Source of the DNA: Pontederia crassipes
Lineage: Eukaryota > Streptophyta > Magnoliopsida > Commelinales > Pontederiaceae
DNA length: 64,000 nucleotides
NCBI GenBank assembly: GCA_030549335.1
Contig: CM060198.1
Span: 248,001 to 312,000, forward strand
Direction: 5' to 3'
Shown here piece by piece: positions 54,292-64,000 of the stretch (position 1 is the stretch's first letter; each line of letters begins with the position of its first letter). Under the pieces are notes generated by a model, which searched no databases, was not told where the DNA came from, and was given only the letters and a program-made list of their open reading frames with translations. The position numbers and the translations under genes are program-made.

Positions 54292-56894
54292 TGATCGCTA
54301 GCTAATCACTATAGGTTTTTATCCCATTTTAGATGCATTTCACCCATATCGAACCCCTAAATTTCCCAACTTTTGGCCAATTATGTTTGGAATGCATGGA
54401 TTGTGATAACTAGTTGATCTTCCTCATTTTATAATTAATTCCATATGCATAGAGGTTCTGAAATGCTAAAATCCATAAATATTTCAATTCTATGCTAAGT
54501 TATTATTTTTAGGACAAGTTATCACTCCAATATGCCAAGTTATCATTATTTTGAGTGAACTGATTTTCAATAATTTTCTTGCCCTAAATCTATTACTATC
54601 ATGAATGAATCATATTTGGATGATCATATCTCAACTTGTGCAAAATTATAAGTCCATTTGAACAAATTATCATTTTCCAATGCCAAGTTATCGTTAAAGG
54701 GCAAAACTATCATTTCGATATGCAAAACTGTCAAATCTGCACAAAGGCATTAAGCAATCATTATATTATTGTCCTAACTCATTGCTGTTCAAATTTGATC
54801 ACATTTGGATAACCACAACCAAAGTTCTGACAAGTTATCATTTTTAAGGCATTAAGTTATCGTTTTTGGCACCCAAGTTATCATTCCTATGAAATCTTAT
54901 CCATATTTGATTTTTGACCTCATTCACTTGCCATCCTAATCCCTTTGATGCCTTTAATGCTCTGAACCATCCATATTTGAACATTTTCCAAGATATATGT
55001 AAAGTTATTATTTTCGGGACTTCAAACTTATCATTTTCATTTACTACTTTCACCCCTTCATAACATCATATTTTATTTGATGTTGGAGCTGATCCTAGTA
55101 GATATCCTCATCCTTATTTGTTTATTTCCTATTTGAGGACTTTGATGTTTGGTGTTCTATCTCTTCTTGCAGGGAAGAACAAGTGCAAAAAGCTGGAAAA
55201 AGGTGGGGCGACCACCTACTTTTGTGGTCTTCTACAGGAATTCCAGGACCAGGACACATGGCACAATCACATCACCATGGAACATTCTGATGCTGATCAA
55301 AGGGTGCACATGATACATATATAAACTGGGGAAATTCTGGAGGAGAAAGGGTCTGGCCATTGCAGGGTTTGGAGAAGGAAGCAAGGTTTTTGTAGTTGGA
55401 GTTGAAGTGCTGCAAGGATACCTCTCGACAAGCTTGAATCCAAGATGATTTCCTTCTGCTCTTCACTATATTTTGTATCAAATTTTGTAATTATGAGGAG
55501 CTAAACTCCATGTCTCCTAGGATAGGGTAGTAGTCTAGATTAATTATGGATGGATGTGGACATTTCAGATTTCCTGCACTGATTTCATAATTTCTGATTT
55601 TCTGATTCTTGATTCTGCATTCAGAACTTATCTATTTCTGTCCTATTCTTGACATTGTATGATCTTACTTATATCTACAACTGAGAGGTTGTTTTATGAT
55701 CTGTTCTTGATTCAGAAATGAAACAAGAACCAATGACAAGTTATAGCTCCAAATCTGATTTAGGAATCTGATTTTCATCTAATTTAGTTTCTGAACTGCA
55801 ATTCTGATTCTTGATTTGAGAAATCTGATGTCATTGTAAACCCTTCATTTCATTGGCTACTGAGAAGTAGATAAGTGGGTTCTTCTTATTCAGAAATGTA
55901 AGAAGAGGCAATGACAACTCCCCTGAATCAATTCTGTAAAAACATGCTGTGGTCAAATCTAATTTGCATTTTGAGTTCTAATTTTTATGGAATCTGCTTG
56001 TCATTGTGGAATCCCAATCTTATATGCAACTGATAATTTAATTCCTGATTTCCACTTTGTTCAGAAATGGACCAAGGAGCAATGGCAAATCTGAATTTCA
56101 ATAACATGTGCTGAAATGTTCCAATTGATTGATGCTAGTGTGGATTTCATTTCAAATTTGCAGCTGAGAGGCTGATTTAAAATCCTCTTGTAGTTTAGAG
56201 ATAAACCAAGAAGCACTAGTATTGAGATTGGATTCATTATCTTTCTGATTTGTTGATGCATGAAAATGAGCTGAATTATATTACCAAATTGAAATTGCCA
56301 AAATCTGAAAAGTATTTGCAAAATTAGTGAGGGGCTTATAAATTTGTTAATGATAACTTGATATTCAGTGAGGATACTTATCCAATTAAACCTAGCTAAT
56401 ATGTATATGATAATATATAGACTAGTCCTGGGCTAAATGAGCTGTGGAAGCAGCAATATTTCAAGTTGGAGCAGATTTGCACTTTTAATGATAACTTGAT
56501 CTAATCCATCCATAATTAAGTTAGATGAACCCCAATTTCTAGTAGAACCTTCCTCATTGATAGTTAAACCCTTTTAGCCTCTAGATTAGTATTCACAACT
56601 CAGTTTAGTTAACTTTTCAGAAACCTCAAAACAGTTATCATTTAACCTTCCTGAAAAATCTGTTTTCATTTCCACTTAAAATTCTGCTTTTGCCACTTTA
56701 ACTTTGATTAGTCTGAATTGTTTTTAGGTAGTCTAGGACTTCAAATCACTGTGGATACGACATTTAGGGTTACTACAATTGACCTGTGCACTACAATAGA
56801 GAGTGAGTTAGGGAGTAGAAACAAAAATTGAAAAAATTTGACTTTTGACCCAAAAATCAGCAAGTTATCACTCAACCCCCCAGTATCACTATCA
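54292..56894 (+). repeat. 3' LTR of the Athila-type element
   Basis: About 2.6 kb, begins TGATCGCTAGCT directly after the polypurine tract and ends ATCACTATCA. Frames at 54844-55053 and 55272-55481 are identical in protein to those of the 5' LTR, showing the close match; these frames are not credible genes. Confidence 0.93.
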
Positions 56895-57877
56895 CTGTCC
56901 AGCAAGATGAGATTCAATTTGAGGCATCATCGTCAAGACAAAATACTACGGGGAAGCCTCAGTAAGTTCAAAATAAAGATTCATCACAAGATCTATCTAC
57001 TATACTCAAACAATTGTTAGGTCCTCTGCTGAAGAAATTCTCCACTCAACATTATCAAATTGAAAATATTGAGAAGCAAATTGACAATATCATGCTACAA
57101 AGCAAAAGGATAGACAGAGCTATTATATCAATACTTGAATCTACATCAGCACATGAGTCTACAATCTGCCTCCAAGAGATGTTCAATCAATTCGTTACAA
57201 CAATCCAAGAGAAGCTCAAAGTGCAAGGTCAATTAATCGGCAACTTGGATGCACAATTGACCTAGCTTACAAGGCAAAATATTGTTAGTTATATGTCATC
57301 TCCTCCTTCACAAAATCCAGTCATTCAAATCAAATTCAAAGAGATGGAGGCCAAAATTCATACACTTGAAAAGCAAGTTGCAGAATTAATTCTTCAAGTT
57401 GCCAGCACACATGAAGAAAACATCGAAGAAACTTCTACAACCATCTTATGCCTATGTCACTATCAACAAAGATGGAGGCCACAAAGGTATTATTATCTAA
57501 AAAGATGGACAACGACATGACTTGTCAAAGAGACAAGTCCATACATAATTGAGGATGGACAAGTACATAGGAGATGCACACCTTCAAAAATTCCAACCAA
57601 CATAATGACACCATCTCAAATTCATAATCCACCAACAAAAGAGATGAGCGGTGCATCCATGTTAGCAACAAAGACCACATCATTACAATGGAGACCAAAG
57701 AATCCACCGCCAAACATCCAAATCAATTCTTCATGTTCAAAACCGAATCAGAGGACTCCACCTTTGTCTCCAAAAATTCTAACAAAACAATGGAGGTCTA
57801 AGAGTCCAGCTTCACCTCAGGAGTATATAATGCTTTCATCATCCTCAAATCAACCATTGACTCCTACATCATCTTAG

Positions 57878-58414
57878 AAACAAGAAGATCATCCAGATGA
57901 ACAATGTCATTCAATCACTACATTTCAATCAACAATGACAATTGAAGCTTCTACCAAAAGATCAGAGTAGATATAATTTAGATTGCGACTTCTGAGATGA
58001 TCAATCTTCACCACTACGAGTATTCACGATCACAGAAAACCCGGTGAGATTATTCCTTAACTACATTATTTTAATCAATTTTTTTCATATTAGTCTCAGC
58101 ATATGTTATGTCATAATCGAGCTAAGGACTTTAAACATAGAACTAATTTCCTTCATCCTCAAACTTACAATTTAGATCTTTTGTGTAATATAATTTAGAC
58201 TAATTTAGTTCATGTCAGATTAGTAGTTTGTTTATCTTAGTTGCTTAGTCTCTTTACTTTCCTTCTGTCATTTTTATTTTATTTTATTTTTAAACATGTC
58301 TATGCATGTCAAAAACTGAATTTTATTAAAAAATTAAAATTTTTAGTTTTCACGGGTCGTTATTCATTCTCCCAGGTGTTATACATATCTCATAGGTCGT
58401 CGTTTGTAGTTCAC
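57878..58414 (+). other. Family B internal region after the coiled-coil ORF
   Basis: AT-rich sequence with a decaying continuation of the frame to about 58040. No part of the transposon-protein ORF expected near the 3' end of this family is found before the next LTR begins. Confidence 0.4.
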
Positions 58415-59975
58415 GAGTCTCACATAAATATAACATATTAATTTATTATTTGAATTAATTTTTCTGTAATTGATCATGGCATGTATAATTTTTAGTCACC
58501 TTTAGTCATATTATCGATTTTTATTGTTAATTCTTTGAATATTTTAATTGTTGATGGATTAATTAAAATTTGATAATTATTTTACAAGAAAGGCCGAATA
58601 CTATCCGAGGGATTATATTAAATGAATTATTAACGTATCGGCCAAAATTCAGATGAATGTGATCTATCGCACGAGAACTCCAATACAAAGAAGTTTATCG
58701 CCCGAGAACTCCAATTTAAAGAAGTTTATCGCCCAGGAACTCCAATTCAAATACAAAGAGGTGTATTGGCCGAGAAACACCATATTAATCAAGTTATTGG
58801 CCGCAAAATCTAAGAATTTTATCCTTATCGGCCGATATCTTTGGGTACAAAAGTTATCATTAACCACGGATCAGTCGTAATCATCAACCAATCATAGGGT
58901 GCAAACAAGGTTTTGTGACCGAGATTCAGAGAGGAATACAAAGTTTATCGGTCGTAATCAACTCAAGTTTTATCTCATAAAATTAAATTCGACCGTACGA
59001 TATCACGACCATGATCAAATTGAAGTCCGTCCACATCCTATAAATAGAGGAGAGAGCCATCGTCCCAATGGGGGCTTTTGAAGTTTGGTTTTCTTCCACG
59101 ACGAGTCATGACCACTACAGGCTATGACCAAGAGGAAAGAGGTGCGACGACTGGAAGTTGATCGCGACTTTGATCAAGTCCGAAAGGCAGCTCGATTGTT
59201 TACCCGTGATTCGAAGCTTTGACTTTTTATTATTTGGGTGTAATTCTTTCGATTTTCTATAATATTTTTATTATCTCTCCAGAATTTCTAGGATGAACTC
59301 CATATTTTTAGGATTATTATTTTAGGAGATTATTAATTGAAGGGAAACTATTTGAACCCTATTTTATTTGTTTTAATCTTTTCTGATCAATTATTAATTG
59401 TGCTTAATGCTTTTATGTTAGTTAATTGAATTTCTGAATTAGATTATACTATCAAGTTTGTGTGATCTGTTAGTCTATACCAGTTTGTGGAGTGATTAAT
59501 AATATAGGGAATCCAATTTAATGCATTTTAATTTTAATATGATTTAATGGAATGCCAGTTTGTGGAGAGTTCAATTCTTATTAAATTAAGATAGTTTAAT
59601 TTGCATACTTAGATTGAGGGAATGCCAGTTTGTGGAGACCGCAATTTAATCATGTCAAGTTAATAATTTAGAGGACTCTAATTCATCATTAAAGATTAAA
59701 TTTATCTTTTATGTTTCAAATATTTATCCTAATCTATTTTCATCCTAAGACAAACTTCAACACCATTATCTTATCTTATTTTCTTTATTTTATTACACAA
59801 TTACAAAACTTCTTTCCAAAATTCTATGTTTTTCTTCTCTTATTAATTTATAAATTAGACATTGAATTAATAATATTCCTCGTGAGTTCAACACTCTTTA
59901 CTCCTATTACTATATTACTTGAGCAATTAGTGCACTTACTAGCGATTTTATTTTGCTACATCATTTTATGCATCA
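58415..59975 (+). mobile_element. LTR of a family A element, followed by a primer site
   Basis: Homologous along its length to the solo LTR at 40516-42220, for example AATTTTTCTGTAATT near 58455 and CTCCAGAATTTCTAGGATGA near 59276. It ends TTATGCATCA. The start is diverged and placed approximately. CGG(C/T)C-type words (ATCGCCCGAGAACTCCAAT and relatives) cluster at 58640-58960. Being followed by a primer site, it is a 5' LTR. Confidence 0.75.
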
Positions 59976-59981
59976 AGTTTT

Positions 59982-59999
59982 TGGCACCATTGCGGGGGA
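59982..59999 (+). promoter_or_regulatory. Decayed tRNA-Asp-type primer binding site (family A)
   Basis: TGGCACCATTGCGGGGGA, six bases after the LTR end; the canonical TGGCGCCGTTGCCGGGGA with a few substitutions. Confidence 0.75.
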
Positions 60000-60099
60000 A
60001 TATTTTATTAATTAATTTCTTATTTTTATAAATTATTAGGAGATGTAAATAAATTGTAAATAATTTTCTGTAAATAGGTAATATTTTTTTTAATTATTT

Positions 60100-62182
60100 T
60101 ATTTTTTGTGAATAAACTAACATCTTTCTTTTTGCAGATAAAAGTCACGGGATTATGGATTGATTTTGGATTAAAATTTGTTGACTTTCGGCCAATACTC
60201 TACTCTGTTTTAAAAATTTTGACACCAATTGAATTTTTTGGATTAATTGGATCAACATCGTCGACTTATGGTTTTACGACCGTGATTAATTTTTTTGGCT
60301 TTACTGGATTTACGGCCTCGCAATGTGATTATTAATTATGAGTTCTATACTTTCAATTTTGCGGTCGGCAATTACATTGTTAATCTTGTTTTGCGGCCGA
60401 TTTTAGTGACTTTGTTTCGGCTATAAATCTAATGAATTTTATGCTGCATATCTATTCACGTTGATTTTGACATTATTTTATGGTTCTTTAGCGGCCGTGT
60501 TTTGCGCCTAAGGTTTTATTTCCAAACTTCAACATGTTAATCTCATTTCGGCCGAAATATGGAAAGTTTTTGTTTGGCGGCCAAGCAAATCTGTCTCTGA
60601 GATATTTCTTTCATTTCTTTTACGCAGAGTTGTTTAAGCATCTTATCAGTGCATGACTTTTGGAAACCATGTGTTTAATTTCATTTCGGCCGTAATCGAT
60701 TTTACGTCTCTGGATTTTGCGCCTAAAGTTTCGATGTCAATCATGCCGATTTTAGTCACTGCCGATTTTTTTTCTTTCATTCTTACAATTTGGATTTTTT
60801 CCTCCAATGCACCGATTACGCCTCCATGATGATATACGAGTCTCTCTATATATCCAAACCCAGTTTCTATTAATCGTTGTTTGCACTCAATTTATCTTTC
60901 CAAATATTGCGCCATAATTTTCGACTTTTCTTTCTCTATGGTAAGGCATCTGATTTGCAGGATTATTCTCCCCAAATTCAATGTCCGATTATCTCTTTGG
61001 GTCCGTAACTTCGGCTGATTTTATTTACTTTGTCTCTCCGTGATCTTATAATTTTGAGGTTTGTTTATTCATATTTGGCGCCCTAGATCTCTGCAGATTT
61101 CCTTATCATGCTATCATCTTGATTATGCCTAACATATGTGCCTTGAATTACGCCTTCTCTATCTGATATGGTGTAAAACATGATAATGCCAACATTTTTC
61201 TCTGCGTTATACTAGGATTTTTTTATCCATGTTTGACATATTCTTCTCACAAGATTTCCTTACCACATTACTCCCGCATATGCCCACAATTTCCTATTAC
61301 GCCCGAAATTCGTATTGTTTTCTCTTTCCATGATATCGATGATCTTCTAATATTGCACCCATAATTGATTTTCTTCTTATATTGCGGCCGTAATTCATGA
61401 TTCTAATTTGTATTGCGCTCGTAAGATTTGTTTGTGCCCGTAATTTCGACTTCTAAATGGGCAATGATTTTTCTTCTCTATCTGACATAAAATTTCGGGA
61501 TTTGTTTTGGCAGCTCAATTTTTCTCTGCAAATCTTCTTATCATGATTATTTTCCTTATTACGCCTTGGATTTGATTGTTCATGTTATCTAATTTATCTC
61601 TCCTTGTTTGGCGCTCAATTAATTCTTATAAGTGCTCATTGTTTTTATCCTTCGATTATGCATTCTCTACTTGATATGGGTGATATTACGCCTTCTCTAT
61701 CTGGCTTGCGTCCGCAATACGTGATTTGGATTGGATTGCGCCCGTAATAATTGCCTATTTGGCGTACGTATTGCCTACTGATTTGTTTTTGTCGCCCATG
61801 TATTCCGCACATTTATCTATTTCGCCCGCAATTTCCTATTTCGGCCGCAATTCCTTATTAAGCCTTACATCATTTATTTCTTTACGCCCGTAATTTCCTA
61901 TTTCGGCCGCAATTCCTTATTATGCCTAGCAGCGTTTATCTCTTTACGCCCGCAATTTTCTAATTTAATGATGACAGATTACATGAATATCACGCCGATT
62001 TATTACCAAACACAATACACAAAAAATTTTGGAATGGCCTTTCTTATATGGCGTCAATCTGATTTCTTATTGTATTTTTCCATGATTTTTGTGCCTAACT
62101 ATTTTGCTTATCACCCTGTTGGCATCTTGATTTTTTTTGCAAATTTCTGATATCACCCTGATTTTTCTCTCTGATTTCCTAA
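60100..62182. repeat. 2-kb tract of degenerate GCCCGTAAT / CGGCCGCAAT words
   Basis: Several dozen irregular copies of (A/T)TT(A/G)CG(C/G)CCGTAATT, TTCGGCCG(C/T)AATT and GCGCC words lie in an otherwise T-rich sequence. The most regular part is about 61790-61960 (TTTACGCCCGTAATTTCC and CGGCCGCAATTCC in alternation). The orientation is the reverse complement of the TTACGGCCGAGATT words in LTR A. No protein-coding capacity was seen. The tract runs directly into a family B LTR at 62183. Confidence 0.7.
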
Positions 62183-63050
62183 CCGACAAGTTGCGTGATG
62201 GTCCAGAGATTCTGAAGGCTGCAAATCTTTATTTCTTCATATGCTTGGATGCTCTTTACTTTATTTCTCATAATTCATTAGTTCTATAATAGAGATTTCA
62301 TATTTGTTTCAGAAAGATAGATTGTTTGAACTTCGTTATTCTTCAAGTTAATTAAATCATTTGATTTCTTTTTATTATATATGTTGAGTTTAATGTTTTT
62401 TGATGAGTGATATGAATTCTAAAATTAGATCACAAACCTATATGAGGAGTGATTAATTCCAGAAGTCATTGTTCTTCTGATAATTGGTCTTTTAATTTTA
62501 AATTAAAGCATATATAACACATATTCAGTAATTCATCGTGTATGTTGATTATTGTGTGATTTATTATTCTGTCTAGGAGTATGGGTGAATGATAATTTAA
62601 GAGTTACATTATCCTACATCATAATTCTATGTAAAATCAGTAATCAACTCATCGTACGTGATTATTGATCTTATTTGGAATTAGGATGGTCTGATTTGCT
62701 CATCTAGAGAAGTCAGTATTTTAGGTGCCCTTAATTCGTCTCAAGAATCGACCTAAGTGTTTTTGTCATAATTTGTTTAATTCAGAAGTTCATACAAGTC
62801 TAACTTTACATTAAACATCCATAATTTCCAAGGATCATCACCACTTTATCTTTACGCATGAATTATCTATTTTCTACACCTTTAATTTTCTATTTTCACC
62901 ACAAAACTATTTTCTTCTCTTAGTAGATTATTGAGATACATTAGATTTAACTAGTTCCTCATGGGATCGACAACACTACTCTTCACTTCATTACTTGATA
63001 TGACTAGTGCACTTGTTAGCAAATTTATTTGTTACATATTTACCGCATCA
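62183..63050 (+). mobile_element. 3' half of a family B LTR (copy 2)
   Basis: From ACCGACAAGTTGCGTGATGG onward it matches 43476-44353 closely and ends TTACCGCATCA. The first 840 bases of the LTR are missing or replaced by the motif tract. Confidence 0.82.
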
Positions 63051-63056
63051 AGTTTT

Positions 63057-63073
63057 TGGCGCCGTTGCCGGGA
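63057..63073 (+). promoter_or_regulatory. Primer binding site, tRNA-Asp type (family B copy 2)
   Basis: TGGCGCCGTTGCCGGGA; one G short of the canonical site and otherwise perfect. Confidence 0.88.
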
Positions 63074-63242
63074 ACTATATTCATAATTCTTAGTTTGTTT
63101 TATATAAACTACTTTGAGAATTTTTATTTTTTTGTTTCACTTCACTTTTTCTTTTAGTATTGTGTAAGTTTTCAGGTAATATCTCTTGTACACAATCAGA
63201 TCATCATTAGCACATCTTGACACCTCAACGACGTCGAATAAA

Positions 63243-63884
63243 ATGACAATAAAACAACAAATTGAGGGAAACATCCTTGCTGTCCAGTAAGATGAGATTC
63301 AATTTGAGGCATCATCGTCAAGACAAAATGCTACAGGGAAGCCTCAACAAGTTCAAAATAAAGATTCATCACAAGATCTATCTACTATACTCATACAATT
63401 GTTAGGTCCTCTGCTGAAGAAATTCTCCACTCAACATTATCAAATTGAAAATATTGAGAAGCAAATCGACAATATCAAGCTACAAAGCAAAAGGATAGAC
63501 GGAGCTATTATATCAATACTTGAATCTACATCAGCACATGAGTCTACAATCAGCCTCCAAGAGATGTTCAATCAATTCGTTACAACAATCGAAGAGAAGC
63601 TCAAAGTGCAAGGTCAATTAATCGGCAACTTGGATGCACAATTGACCCAGCTTAGAAGGCAGAATATTGTTAGTTATATGTCATCTCCTCCTCCACAAAA
63701 TTCAGTCATTCAAATCAAATTCGAAGAGATGGAGGCCAAAATTCATACACTTGAAAAGCAAGTTGCAGAATTAATTCCTCAAGTTGCCAGCACACATGAA
63801 GAAAACATTGAAGAAAGTTCTACAACCATCTTATGCCCATGTCACTATCAAGAAAGATTGGGGCCACAAAGGGATTATATCTAA
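63243..63884 (+). pseudogene. Family B coiled-coil ORF, copy 2
   Basis: It starts at ATG 63243 and stays in one frame to 63884 except for a TAA at 63288-63290, where copy 1 has CAA. From 63399 it is open for 161 residues: heptad-like segments around K-Q-I-D-N-I-K-L-Q, E-E-K-L-K-V-Q-G-Q-L-I and M-E-A-K-I-H-T-L-E-K-Q-V-A-E-L. Several short coiled coils suggest self-assembly, but no known family was recognised. The sequence continues past 63884 with stops to the window end, parallel to copy 1. Here the target of the Athila insertion (CTTGCTGTCCAG) is uninterrupted. Confidence 0.6.
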
Positions 63885-64000
63885 AAAGATGGACAACGTC
63901 ATGGCGTGTCAAAGAGACAAGTCCATACATAATTGAGGATGGACAAGTACGTAGGAGATGCACATCTTCAGAAATTCCAACCAACATAACGACACCATCT

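Larger units (their letters stand above)
44590..56894 (+). mobile_element. Full-length Athila-type Ty3/gypsy retrotransposon
   Basis: A 12.3-kb element flanked by ctgtc (44585-44589 and 56895-56899). LTRs of about 2.6 kb begin TGATC(A/G)CTAGCT and end TATCA. A perfect tRNA-Asp primer site and a GGGGGAG polypurine tract are present. The internal region encodes gag, protease, RT, RNase H and integrase in Athila/Tat style, with no chromodomain. It is broken by many stops. Its uninterrupted target can be read in copy 2 near 63275-63290. Confidence 0.95.
44548..57877 (+). pseudogene. Family B coiled-coil ORF, copy 1 (split by the Athila insertion)
   Basis: The frame begins at 44548, where copy 2 has ATG and this copy ATA. 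It runs 14 codons to 44589, is interrupted by the Athila element and its 5-bp duplication, and resumes in phase at 56900, staying mostly open to 57877. It encodes a heptad-rich protein (57014-57265; 57310-57420) with a proline/serine-rich C-terminal part (57605-57877). There is no zinc knuckle, protease or polymerase. In-frame stops occur near 56962, 57263 and 57519; where copy 2 can be compared, the first two are CAA/CAG to TAA/TAG. The function is unknown; a gag-like structural role next to the primer site is a guess. Confidence 0.6.

Noticed and set aside
59711..60335. Small hydrophobic frames of 75-106 residues
   Set aside because: They arise from T-rich LTR and spacer sequence; composition alone explains the hydrophobicity.
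1..64000. Endogenous pararetrovirus or other integrated virus
   Set aside because: All RT-containing segments have LTRs or LINE tails and target duplications; no movement protein or coat-protein context was seen.

Overview
This is nuclear DNA from a flowering plant. It is AT-rich and consists almost entirely of transposable elements in several nested layers, plus four broken host-gene fragments. The GC-rich 5' end of the LRR gene fragment weakly suggests a monocot; nothing visible fixes the species. I found no intact host gene, tRNA, rRNA, CRISPR array or bacterial feature.

Layout. 1-357: start of a minus-strand LTR. 682-4360: a Ty3/gypsy LTR, its tRNA-iMet primer site and a decayed gag. 4361-5901: unassigned, with possible minus-strand exons. 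5902-7560: a minus-strand Ty1/copia LTR and the 3' end of its internal region. 7600-10740: a minus-strand LTR of a tRNA-Asp-primed non-autonomous family ('family B') and its ORF, which resembles the putative plant transposon protein domain and is split by a copia-type solo LTR (8912-10218). 11508-13029: an LRR receptor-like gene cut off by a small TRIM-like element. 14227-15172: a Mutator-like non-autonomous element with a 9-bp target duplication. 16185-18221: a 5'-truncated RTE-type LINE on the minus strand. 18660-20029: a probable LTR. 20200-21993: a GDPD-like (SHV3/GDPDL) pseudogene with a Pack-MULE in one intron. 24752-36534: a full-length chromodomain Ty3/gypsy element (Tekay/Del-like, TSD ctagc) whose 5' LTR holds a near full-length RTE LINE. 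36755-38065: a glycosyltransferase pseudogene. 38311-39413: a foldback element. 40516-42220: a family A solo LTR (TSD acatg). 42482-64000: a nested cluster in which a Mutator-type fragment is cut by a family B element, whose ORF is split by a 12.3-kb Athila-type element (44590-56894, TSD ctgtc); next come a family A LTR, a 2-kb tract of degenerate GGCC/GCCC motifs, and a second family B LTR plus ORF that run off the window.

How it works together. The autonomous families represented are Tekay-like gypsy, Athila-like gypsy, SIRE-like copia, RTE LINE and MULE. The passengers are families A and B, the TRIM and the Pack-MULE. Families A and B carry Athila-type tRNA-Asp primer sites, so an Athila-type element is the natural candidate for mobilising them. 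Every coding element here is disabled, mainly by stops where glutamine or tryptophan codons are expected, as cytosine-methylation decay would produce.

Points most worth a second look: several LTR families each carry their own cluster of CpG-rich short palindromes; the non-autonomous family has a coiled-coil ORF next to its primer site and a different conserved ORF next to its 3' LTR; two LINE copies share the same frameshifts; a telomere-like array sits between duplicated LINE 5' motifs; and a Pack-MULE carries a coiled-coil gene fragment.
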